From positions 6,241,548 through 6,305,547 of the forward strand of contig NC_042518.1 in assembly GCF_900963305.1 (NCBI RefSeq): a stretch of DNA of 64,000 bases. Reading direction: 5' to 3'. This document shows, piece by piece, positions 1 to 12,600 of this stretch; position 1 is the stretch's first letter, and each line of letters opens with the position of its first letter. Source of the DNA: Echeneis naucrates (taxonomy: Eukaryota; Chordata; Actinopteri; Carangiformes; Echeneidae). The notes beneath the pieces are model-generated. The model was given only the letters and a program-made list of their open reading frames with translations. It did no database searches and had not been told where the DNA came from. A program made the translations under genes and the position numbers.

Positions 1-58
1 TCTTCATTCCGGATCGCTGCTCCACTTGCAATTCTCCGCTGTACCCGCGCCTCAAGTT

Positions 59-649
<591 letters not shown>

Positions 650-3600
650 TTAGTTTCTACTAACTACTAAAATTCCCGACTTTCAGCTCGTCCGATGAGA
701 CGCTGAGCGATCCGAAAAACGCGTTTCCCCCTGGTGTAACAAGAGAAAATCGCGGTTTTCGCCTGTGAGCGCTCCTTTTGTGCCAAGTCCGTGGTGCGTT
801 TTAAAGCGATGATGAGCTCCCCGTGGACGACACCACCACTCATCACCAGGGGAGGAAGTCATGTGGCCACAGAGACTCTGCTGCTCCTCAGGTGGCCAAA
901 TCTTAATCTGAAGTCTGTGCTATTTGGTCATTATATTATTTTCTTTCCTGTTTGGTGATTAATGGCCACTGGAGATTAATGAGATCTGTTTCTAAAATAA
1001 GAGTTTAGGATTAGATTCACATTTTACTTCCCTTTCTTTTATTTAACTTGTCTGGGATAGTGTAGCAGTTCTGTCCGTGTGTTATCACCTAGGAAACTAA
1101 ATATTTCCTAAAAACCCTTCCATGAGTTAAAGCATTTCCAACAAGTCCTACTTTCAAGCCGGTCAATTTATTCAAGCATACAAGAAGGAGAGAGGCTGAG
1201 TGAGTCATAAACAAAGGTGACTTAGAAGTGTGTTCTTAAGTCCACTTTACACACATCAATAGCTCCTGAGGGCCTTCACAGAATTGATTAAAATTTACTT
1301 TTCAAGGCTTTTCTGTCTATGAAAATCACTTAAAAAACAAAATAATCCAGTTCAGTGACAATCAACATAATAAGCGCATCATTAATTGCATGGGAGGAAA
1401 AACGTTTATTTTGAGAGGTATTTATAGAGCTACGTGGCGGTTGCTGGGAAAACTGTGATTGTCATTGTGACTTCGGAGCCTTGAGAGATGGGCCAATATA
1501 GGCACAGCATGATAGCTTAGAAATGAAGACATGAATTAATAAACTATCTTTCAACCATGGCAAATATTTATTGGAAATATTGGCTGTGCTGCTTCGACTG
1601 CTCCTGCTGTTTCCCTGACCTGTGTGCAGCAGGTGAAATTAACCCCCTATCAGTTTATCTGTTTGTCTTTCGAGTGCTATGTGTTAGTATCACTCCTGAT
1701 AAGAACTAAAAGATCAGCTCCCAGAGAAGAGTTACTTCGACACAACCCAAGAATTTATTCTACGGTCCCACATGTATGACTCAGAAAACCCCAGATTTTT
1801 ACTTGGCTGCCTGATGTATGAAGAAATAATAATAAAATATTCATTGCAAATACACCATTTTAATGAATGAATTTACGGTACATGTTTCAAATCTAGTAAT
1901 AATCTTCAGTATAAAAGACACTGCAATTGCTCCCCTCATGATTCCCCATAAGAGAGAGAAGTTTTAGGCTGAGTGGAAAAGCAGCCAGATAGAGATTATT
2001 AGAGTTTTCCAACGATCCTTGTAATTTAAAAGAAAACAAATAAGTTCATTAATTTACTTCTAAATAGTCAAGTTTATTTCCTGAGTCAATTTAAAAAGCT
2101 GTCGCATTTACTTGTGCTTCTATCTGTTTCACATGACGAGACAGTTAGAAATTGCCCCACTGGGCTTGAAAGCTGCCAAAGAGACCATTTTGTTTTTGCA
2201 TGACAGTGATACAACGGATGTTATTTTTAGTGATTTGAGATATCAAACATTTCAGATTTATTAAACAATCCGTGAAGGTTGTGAATGCTGCGCAGGGAAA
2301 ACGAACGAAAATGTCTGATGGAGGTAGACAAGGCAGCAATTTGCTATTTAATATCTTATCAATTAATCAAATAATCTCATCTGGTAAAATATAATTAGAT
2401 TTTAATCACATAGAAACGCACAGGATGTCCCTTCCGTCTTTATACTTATACCTCACTTGCCACAGATGAAATTTAACATTGAAGGTGATGAACTTTGACA
2501 AGATAATGATGAAAAAGCTTTTTGAAACAATTCCCCATGATTTGTCAGTGGAGCCTGCCAGAGTAATTTACTGTTTGTCTAAAAACAAAGGATGTGGAAT
2601 TCAATCTGGGATGCTGCTGGTGAGTGGGTAAGCAGCTTTCAGCCTCCAACTGACAAGCATGTGCAAACAATGATTAGCTCCTTCCTTAAACAGCTTTCAT
2701 ATGCCTGGAGGTATACTTTACTTTAAGATAATTTATTAATCGTCTGCTAAGAGGAAAAAAGGAGTCTATGTGGGTGTGTGTACATAATATCAAATAATCT
2801 CATTAGCCTTTGGATTTGTTTGTTGCAAATTAATTGTCAGCATGTGAATCAATGCTCAGTGATTTGATTTTGCTCCGTTATTCATTGCAGTGTGAATATG
2901 GAAAACATTTTGTGCTTGCACTTTATCTTTTGTGTCAATACGTAAATCATCTTCTAATGTTAAAACCTAAAAATGACCCCAAATCTGCAATGAATTTAGT
3001 CTAGGAGGAGGCCACCTCCACCTACATGTTCCTCTTTAGAACTAATAATGGAAATGACATTGAATATCTTCGAAGAAGTTTTTGCCCTTTGACAAGCGGC
3101 CAAAAAAAGGAAAACCTGTTGCTAATTTATAACTCGGAAGTCTTTTGAGCATCACATTGGGGAAATGTGGTGAATGCTCCATGTTTCATTGATGTGGCGC
3201 TCACTGGCAGAGGCCGATTTCAAACTTGTGGTTCGTGTTGATATGATTGTATATGAAGATTTACAGTATTCATAAGCGGATGCATATAGACTTGAACGTG
3301 AGTGTCTGACTTGTTCCTAAGCAACAGTGGACCTGTGAGCCTAGTGACAGATGGTTGGTGAAGTTATTTTGGTTTGGAGGAGAACGAGAGGGAGGGAGCG
3401 ATGAGGTGCCTGGACCGGGGGGGTAAGTTTCCACTTAACATGAGGGAATTGGCAGCCTAGCAACACAAATTAAGTGAAGACATCCCTAGCAACAAGGAGG
3501 TGGTGTTTGACCCTGTTCTTACCTCCCCTCGGCTCCTTACCCCGACACCAGCTTCTTGTTTGTGGACCTGGCGTGCCTTTCACACACCGTTTTACCCCAG

Positions 3601-5773
3601 AGTGAACATGTGTCCCTCACAACTCCCATCTTTCCAATTAAACCGATTCCCCCCTAAAATGCTCTGTCATTAACTAATTAAAGGCGACATGGGACAGAGA
3701 GGAAGTCAGTGTGTCTGTCTGTCTGTCTCTGTGTGTGGCTGAAAGTCAGGAAACATCACAGTGTGTGTGCGTATTTGAAAACAAGTGTGAAACTAACTAA
3801 TCAAATACTGAAGTGTGCTGAAGTGATAGAAGTCATGCTGTGATTTTCGGGGTTTGCCGCCTTTGGGAATGCCTCACCGCACTAATATAAATTCAGTGGT
3901 TAATTATACACAGATACAGATTGCAGGAATGTGATAACATAGTTGAGTGATCACCCCACACAGCCAAAACCATCAGTATTTTAAGGAAGTATTGGATTTA
4001 TTTCTTATTTTCTTTGCAGGAGGATTTTAGACTCCCAGTGCGCTGTGCTTACCGTAGCCTGATGTCTGAATGATTTGTGAAAACCTGTTTGTTCGAGGCA
4101 CAGATTACAGATATCATGAATCTAATTGATAAAAAAAAAAAAAAAATCATTGCTTGGTCTCTGCTGAGGGGAAATGTCACATACTGAGTTGCTGCCCATT
4201 AACCTTGTTTCCATTTAAACACATCTCCACAGTGCCCTAACACAGGCATTGCCGGATCTGTCTCGTCTTTGTTGTTCCTTTATTTGTAGCATTCATCCAG
4301 GTTGTTGTCTTTATTCCCTCAGTTTCTTTCTACCTTTCTTTTTCTCATCTGATCAGCGGGCTACATCAGACGTCAGAGCTGAAGTCTGTATTTTCTTCCA
4401 TTTGCACTCCTATTTGTCCATCCATCCCCAGTGTGTTCTCAGGTGTGGGTCTATTTGTCTATTTTCTTGCTCTCTCCTCATATGAGATATCGCCCTCCCA
4501 AAGGGAGTTTAAACTGTAGATCCAGAGGGGCTTTAGGAGGCTATCAAAGCATCACAACACAAATACACATTGTCCAACAGCAGTGACTCTGGGCTCCATT
4601 TAATAAGCTGACCAACCCCTTTCACCTGTGGTAATACTCATCTCCCTAGTTGACCCCAGTCCCGCCCCTCCTGCCTGTTAAACCCAGCAAAGCAGAAGAG
4701 AATAAGCTGGGCGTCGTTAACCAAACACTGATTTTTGTCTGAGAGCGATAACGTTTGGATATTGGCTTCCTTTGCAGACCTGTTCTCAGACTCAACAAAA
4801 GCTTAAAGGGCTCTGGTTAGACCTGTAAGGCAGGTCAGGACCCCTCCATCCCCCCTTCTCCCTCCCCCTCTGTCCCCCTCCAGCCCCCTCCTTCTTCCCG
4901 CTACTTGTTCAGCCCTAATTGGCTGCCATCTGACCCAATCTCTGGCTTTTTACAGAAGACATTTGCAACAATGCTTTACCCAGAATGCTATTCATCTGTG
5001 GGGGTGGTCGTCACAGAGGGCTTTCAGAACCAATAGGTCCAAATCAGTCCATACAGGGGTGACGGTTTGATTGCCCGCTGTGTATTACCTGCGCTGTCCA
5101 CCCACACTGAGAGCCTAAGGCCAGCAGAACAGTTGATTATTATAGCGTTTGTACTTATTTCTTTATTTCTGTCATTTCATCCAGCTTCTTGGACTTGGGT
5201 GGCCGTTACTTAGCAACCAACCGCAGAATAAGAGCAGGGTAAAGAGATAAAGATTCAATAAATGGGCAAATGCAGATATAAGAAGTATTGTTCTACAAGC
5301 CCCACCACCACGCACTTCCAAAAGTTAATTTCTGTTGGAGAAACGTGATTTTATCCCATTTTCAGGCTCTTTTTATTTTTTATTCCTTTTGTTTTCCCCC
5401 CTCCTCGCTTAAGAAGCTGGCAAGTTTCCATTATTCAGTGAAATGGGAAGTTGTCATGGGCAGACACAAACAGACTTGGTGAGGCACACAGATAGCTGTT
5501 TTTATGGAAGGCGTATTATGTAGTGACAAAGTGGGTCATTTCAGACAGAATAGTTACTGACTGACTTCTTCGTGGTTTCACATATATGGGAAGAGCCCCA
5601 TTGTTGAGTATATCCCCTCATATATTCATCTTTCCCCACCATTTTGTCACAGCCTTTCATAATCAAAGCAGTTGCTCAATCCGAACACAGACATGTAAAG
5701 AAGGCTTTCAAGTAACAACTCATTCGAAACATCTTGTGCAGTTGATGAACTGTTAAGTTTTTCTCCTTTCAGT

Positions 5774-5788
5774 CCAGCAGAGGGCAAC
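5774..5788 (+). promoter_or_regulatory. CTCF-like motif
   Basis: The sequence CCAGCAGAGGGCAAC fits the core pattern of vertebrate CTCF sites (CCA, two bases, AG, two bases, GGC). It lies between the divergent rprml and itgb3, where an insulator would be plausible. A single short match is weak evidence. Confidence 0.3.
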
Positions 5789-6457
5789 ATGCTAAACACT
5801 TCATGTCTGATAGAGTGTAAGTCATTTTTTTTTTAATGGGACATTTGGAGACTCTGGTTTTCATGAACTGTATCTGTAAAATGGATGACATGTGAAGCAA
5901 CACAGCAGCAGGCATTTCATACCACATGAGGTTGAATATTCACCCCACCACTATTTCCACAGCTATTTCCACACTAATCCTGACCAGGTCTGTAGGTTTA
6001 CACTCACAGATGACAAAAGAATGCTGATGAATAGATCTGTTAATATTAATGCTGATGGTCGGCTCACAGCTGAGAGACAGTTGTCCCATCTGGTGACAGT
6101 GCAAAAGAAAGGAATGTAATAAATGTGCTAAATCTGTTGAAAAAGTAAAGTGAAACAGGAGTTGTGTTGAATTTGAGAAACAGAAAAAGAAACAAAAAAA
6201 AATTTAGTCGATATGGACTGCTCTGGATTATTCACACTCTACGCAGTGTATAGTTATAATAACAGTTTGATTGTGTAGTTTTATTTCAAAGACAAACAAA
6301 AACTACCAGACGGTCATTTGTAGATATCTAAGGTGTGTCCGGAGCGGAAGTCTCAGGACCACACTGGTTAAAGTCTATTTGCTCTCCCGCTCCATTTTTT
6401 TTTCCAGTTGTGTTTCTCATAACGGGTTATGAGCTCATTAAGAAACGAGTCCCAGCA

Positions 6458-6459
<2 letters not shown>

Positions 6460-6492
<33 letters not shown>
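6460..6492 (+). repeat. Poly-C tract of 33 bases
   Basis: An uninterrupted run of about 33 C ends roughly 120 bp upstream of the itgb3 start codon. It probably lies in the promoter or 5' UTR. Length estimates of such tracts are often unreliable in assemblies. Confidence 0.9.
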
Positions 6493-6614
6493 ACACCCCG
6501 GCAGGCTGAGAGGAGGGAGGCTCACACTGGGTGACCCAACAGGCGCTCAGTCAAGTCAAGAATGAGGAAAAGCGGGTAAGTGTTGAAGCAGTCCGGACCA
6601 GGTTGGGACCAGAC

Positions 6615-9600
6615 ATGGGGCCGTTTCCAAGCCGTCTGATCATCCTGTTTTCATTCCTCCTGTCCACAGCAGAGGTCTTCGGTAAGATGTGTTTTCTTCT
6701 TTTTGTTCTAATTGTTGTTATTTATTTATTTATTTATTTCATCTTTGGCAGCTTTGAAAACTTTCACCTGTTCAGGCAGGAGAGAAGGTGGTGGGAGGGT
6801 GTTTCCATGTGAGGCATCGCTGTCGGGAGTCTATTTTTATTTTCGATACATGAGCTGAAGTTTTTAGATATAATAATCGCCATTAATAATAATTGGCCGT
6901 TGGTTGACGTGAATGCGGAGGCGTTGTGCTGCTCGTAATTGAGGCAACTCCGGAGCTTTTCGCCTCCTTTCCTTATAAGGGAGTGGAGACTGTTTCTTAG
7001 TCCGACACGGGCTGGGCCCCCCCCCCCCGGCGGGCCCCCGGAGCCTCACAGTCACATCCATCACTATCAGCACATCACCAACAACAAATTTCATTTATTC
7101 ATATCACTTTATGGTTCCGTAGTTATAATAACAACTTCGTTTATTTGTATATAAATAAATAAAAGAAATAGAGCTTATCTTCATGCCTGTAGCTTCCCAT
7201 TGGGCTGCTGAAGGTGAAGAGTCATTGTGTGGTGTTTTCAAGTCTTTCCAAATCCTAATCCATCAGGTTTGTGTGTTTACTTTCAGTGGGGATTTGAAGA
7301 TAGTTGATCTGAGTGCTTCTGTGGTCTGTAGCCTGTTTTCATGTCCATTCTTATACACAGATTGCTGATTATTGCTCATATTACTCAAATTAACTGAGGA
7401 ACAGCAGTTTGCTTAGAGCTCCTGTGCTTAACATAAGTGAACCACACCCATAGACCACATTTGATCACATAATATAGGAAGTTTGATTTTTTTTTTTTTA
7501 TTGATATGTCAACTTCCAGAGGTTTGGTGCAGTTTGCCAACATTGTATAATGATGAAAAGGAAGCATAATGAGGACCAGCAATATCTTTGTAATGGAGAC
7601 TTCTTCAAATGGTTACAACTTTAAAACTGTTTGAACAGCAATGTTTTGAAAGATTGAACCTGACAGCAATGGCATCATGGTTCATGATGATTGTGTTGTG
7701 TTGATCAATTTCTTAATAAATGCAGTCAGCAGTTTTGTGTGTAACACTTCAGAGGAACCAAAAAAAAAAAAAAGGAAATGCACGTGTTGACAGGTTCAAA
7801 CATCTGCACATCGCGAGGAGTTACCACTTGTCAGCAGTGCTTGGCTGTTCACCCCAGCTGTGCCTGGTGCTCTCAGGAGGTAAAAATACAACACACATAT
7901 ACAAAATGTCTTTCTAGACCCTTCTAACCATTTATCGCTCTGCACAGCAAGTTGTAACACAAACCAAATTTTCGCAACCACATTTTCTTGTTGCTGCTTG
8001 TTCATGTTCTGAGCAGACCTCTTGCACATCGAAGTGATACCCAAGTGAAGAAACAGGAAAAGCTCTTGCCATTTATTTTCTGTAATGTAATGGTGCTTAA
8101 GTATCTTAAATGATTAATAGATTGGATGTGGTTGTTAAAAGGAGTTGGGGAAGGGGGGATCCAGTGTGTCCCGCTGCGACCTGAAGCAGAACCTGCTGGA
8201 TGGCGGTTGTAGCACGACATCTTTGGAGTTTCCCTCCAGCATGTTGACTATTCAGGAGGATGCCCCACTTAGCGACAAGGCCTCGGGCACAGCTGATGTC
8301 ACCCAGATAAAGCCTCAGAAACTTCACATGGTACTACGACCAGGTACTGTTGGACTATCAGACGTTGTTGAACTAATGGCTAGATGAGGTGGTTTAAAAC
8401 AAATGTTTACAGTGTATTAATAATCAGCATTTTATTTTTTCTACGAAAAGGTCATGGAGCACTTATTCCTCTGCAATGCCTCCCACTCAGGTGATTCCAA
8501 ACGTTTCACCGTGTCAGTGAAACAGGTGGAAGATTACCCAGTGGACCTCTACTATCTGATGGATCTGTCCTTTTCAATGAAGGATGACTTGGCTCAACTT
8601 CGCACTCTTGGCCACGAACTCGCCACGACCATGGGCCGCGCCACAAGCAAGCTCCGCATGGGCTTCGGAGCTTTTGTGGACAAGACCACATCCCCTTACA
8701 AGTACACCTATCCTCCAGAGGCAGTCAAGAACCCTTGCTATGGGTAAGCGTGGACGTTTTGCTTGATGATATGCCTGAGGAGGAAAAGGAGCTGAGATGG
8801 AGGTTTTCTAATCTGTCCTGCCATTAACTCCTTGACGTTTCATCCACCTTTGCAGAATAGATCAACAATGCCTGGCTCAGTTTGGGTTCAAACACGTGCT
8901 AGCCCTGACAGACAAGGTAGCACGCTTCACTGAGGAGGTGGGGAAGCAGCAGGTGTCTAGAAATAGAGATGCTCCAGAGGGTGGATTTGATGCTATCATG
9001 CAAGCTGTGGTGTGCCAGGTAGAAATTGCATTTACATTGAGATACATGTGTCTGAACATCCAGGCTGTTCTCTCCTTCATTTACTTGAACTTTTTGTCCT
9101 CATCTATCATCATTAGGATAAAATTGGCTGGCGTCCAGATGCTTCCCACCTACTGGTGTTCACCACTGATGCCAAAACTCACATTGCGCTGGATGGACGT
9201 ATAGCAGGCATTGTGCAGCCCAATGATGGAAAGTGTCACCTTGATGACGACAACATTTACAACCAATCCACTGTGCTGGTAAAGGCAGAAATGTATGCAA
9301 TTTAGCTGTGGTTTTCAATAGATATTCAAACTGCGGGTCCAACTCCACTTGCTGTTTCTTTCAGGACTATCCCTCCTTGGCACTCATCACTGAGAAAATG
9401 TCTGAAAACAACATCAACTTAATTTTTGCTGTGACGAATTACGTGGTGCCACTTTACAAGGTGAATAAGCTGTGTTGCTCGTTCATTTTAGATATCAATG
9501 TGCAAAATTTCAAAAACTCATCCTGCTTGTCTGCATCTTCTCAGGAGTACAGTAAACTCATCCCAGGAACAACAGTGGGCACACTGTCTTCCGACTCTGG

Positions 9601-12600
9601 GAATGTCATTCAGCTCATTGAAGAGGCTTATGCGGTAAAGATTTTCAGTTTTCAAGACAAAACAGGAAAACATACAAATTTAAGTTATTCATTCCGTCTG
9701 TGTAATACAGCTAACTGTAAGTTTGATTGATAACTTTATGTTGAGCAGAAAATTCGTTCAAAAGTAGAGCTGGAGTTGCTGGGAGTCCCGGAGGAGCTTA
9801 ATCTATCCTTTAATGCAACTTGCCTGAAAGGAGAAGTCATCCAGGGACTCAAGTCCTGTTCTGGCCTCAAGATCGGAGATACGGTATGTGATGCCGATGA
9901 TTTCCCACATCTACACCACATACACAGATTATCACTGAGACATGCCCTCCGCTTCAGGTGTCATTCAGCGTGGAGGCTCAGTTACGTGGCTGCCCTAAAG
10001 AGAAGAACCGTACTTTCACCATCAAACCTCTTGGCTTCAAGGATTCCCTGAAGGTTACAGTGGACTTTGCCTGCAGTTGCAACTGTGAGACAATGGCAGA
10101 ACCCAACAGCCCCCTTTGTAGCAACGGCAACGGGACCTATGAGTGTGGCGTGTGCCAGTGTCACCAGGGTCGTCTAGGTCCTCGATGTGAGTGCTCAGTG
10201 GAGGACTACAGCCCATCTGATGACGCAAACTGCATCCCAAAGTCAGATGGCCTGATCTGCAATGGGAGAGGCGACTGTTTGTGTGGACAGTGCTCCTGTC
10301 ATGCAAACGAGTTTGGTCAGGTGTGGGGAAAGTACTGTGAGTGTGATGACTTTAACTGCCTGCGCTTCAGAGGGGCACTGTGCTCCGGTAAGTAGATGCC
10401 TTTCTTTTTGTTATAATTTTTGTTTGTTTGTTTGTTTTTTTTCCATCATTCCGACTCTGGGAATGTCATTCAGCTCATTGAAGAGGCTTATGCGGTAAAG
10501 ATTTTCAGTTTTCAAGACTGAAGGCGTGGCATAAGACAGGTCATTTTAATCCACTGGTAGGCAATTGTGTCTACTCAAAAAATTTAAAGCACACTCCCTC
10601 ATCATTGTAAAAAAAAAAAAAAGCAGGGCATGCACTAATCAGGAGGTCAGTGTTTCCATCCATGACTGCTCCAGTTTTAGTTTTGAAGTGTTCTTTAGCA
10701 AAATGCTGAACCACCTCTGATCGCTGCTACGTCAGTGTGTAGGTGTAACATTCAATGGTGTGCGAGGTTGGTATTGTTAAGTGCCTTTTCTGTAAAAGGA
10801 TAGTTTAGTCTTCCTTTGGGTCATAGCATTTCCTTTATTTTAGTCCTATGTTGGCAGGGAAGTTTAAGTCACCCGTCCCCTCCTTTTTCCTTTTTCTAAA
10901 TGGAAAAGATTCTCTTCGTTATCACTCACTCTCAGTCTCTAAACACACCTTAATTAGTTTACAGAGTTTCCTGTTACTTAACTTGACAGGAACCAATAGC
11001 TTTTTCATAATGCTTTCATAAAGCTTTCATAATGCTCAACTATTATGAGTTGTCTTTGCTTGTTTGTAAAAGTCATGTAAATAACGGCACACTTAAACTG
11101 CTGAGCATCAACAGTAAAGCTTACATGTGACCAGATCTCAGTGGGAGAACACACCCAATTAGTGCTGTCTGAGTGTCCTTATCACTCACAGCAGTGGGGC
11201 ACGATGCTCTGTCACTCCCCATTACAAGTCTGCACAGCTCTGTGCAGTTACTCAATCACAGTGATGAAACTTTAATAAGCTCTGTCACCGGGTAATTTAA
11301 TGTAAAAGCAGTTTGGGTCTGTTGTTATAAGGGGGGGTTAACAGAATAGGAAAATGGTAGTTTTATCTTTACGTTAAGCGGACTTAGCCAACTCCAGCTG
11401 TGGACATTAATTTTCATTTAAATGCAGTAATGATTCTCATTTTAAGCTAATGTGACTTGCTTTGTCTGAGACATAATCATGAGCATATCTCCACATCCAA
11501 ATCTCCAGTGCATTGAATTCACATGCAAGGACAAACAGCCACTCACACTCACATAAACGCCTTTGTGTCTGCCAACATGCAAAGAATGATACTGAATAAT
11601 ACACAATATTTAGTAAAAGTACAATACAATGCAAATATTTCCAATTACCCATATCAAAGAACAACATTTAGTTTATGGTTGTAATTTGACATGAAAGACT
11701 ATAAACTGTTTATTCTCATTAAAGCCTATTTGAAAGCCCCCTGTGGGTGTACCATGATTTAGGGAGAGCATGGAGCCGTAATGTTTATGCTGGAAAGCTG
11801 AAATGTTGCTGGCTTGTATCAGTGAGGAAGGGTTGGGAGTCTTCCTAAGGGGAGGTTGTTCTTCTAAGAGACCGGTACGGAGACAGTCAGTGATGACACC
11901 AAGGACTCGGTGGAAACACTTACACACACACTAAAACAGACAAAGTCATATCTACTGTAATAGCTGAAATTTGGGACCTCTAAGTTGCTGCATTTCAATG
12001 CAGCCATGACGGTTTTGTCTTTAAGGAACAAGCGTCCCCCAGTCCCAGCTCAATTTGAGCTATGGGAAGCTTCTTCTCTGCGATATTCCCTGTGGTTGTG
12101 TATTTCTGCTTCTGCTGAGGGGCTATGGGACTGGGGCAGGGCCAGGGAGCCGCAGTCAGCCAGCATAGCCCCAGGGTCCATAAATATAAAGAACAGAGAG
12201 GACAGGAAAGTTTACATTCCTCTTCTGGCAATTTGCCCAACCTCTTCTCTCTCCAATATGTCATTACCTCCGCTGTTTGCTATCTTCATCCAGCTGTGTC
12301 CTGTTAAGTTTTACTGCGCTGTCTTCATCCCAGTTTTTATGCTTTAATCATGGACCCACGTTGGCCCCCTCTGAAGCCCAAGCATGTGATTAATGGGAAG
12401 GATTACTGTACTGTGTCGTACCAAGAATAGGCTGATGTCAGGTAAAAACACTAAATTTTGTGTGTGTGAATCAGTTTAGTGAATTCAAAATGAGAGGAAC
12501 AACATTACTGCTAATTCACTCTTTTATCACTCTTGTGAAGATAAAGTGCTCAATGAATCTTTCTTGATTCAGATTTTTAACCAAACACATCAATGCAATT

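Larger units (their letters stand above)
660..6500. other. Intergenic region between rprml and itgb3, no gene seen
   Basis: About 5.8 kb of mostly AT-rich DNA between two divergently transcribed genes. No ORF reads like a known protein. I see short homopolymers, a GTCT/GTGT microsatellite near 3710-3735, an A run at 4131-4146, a CTCF-like motif at 5774-5788 and a long C tract at 6460-6492. The segment nearest rprml (about 660-900) is its likely promoter. Part of the rest could be regulatory, but conservation cannot be judged from one sequence. Confidence 0.5.

Noticed and set aside
10449-10518. Treating the copied exon-8 fragment as an extra itgb3 exon
   Set aside because: It lacks an adjacent acceptor, and inserting it would repeat protein sequence not seen in beta integrins.
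11985-12347. 120-residue ORF in itgb3 intron 10
   Set aside because: Low-complexity, unfamiliar sequence with no splice or family support.
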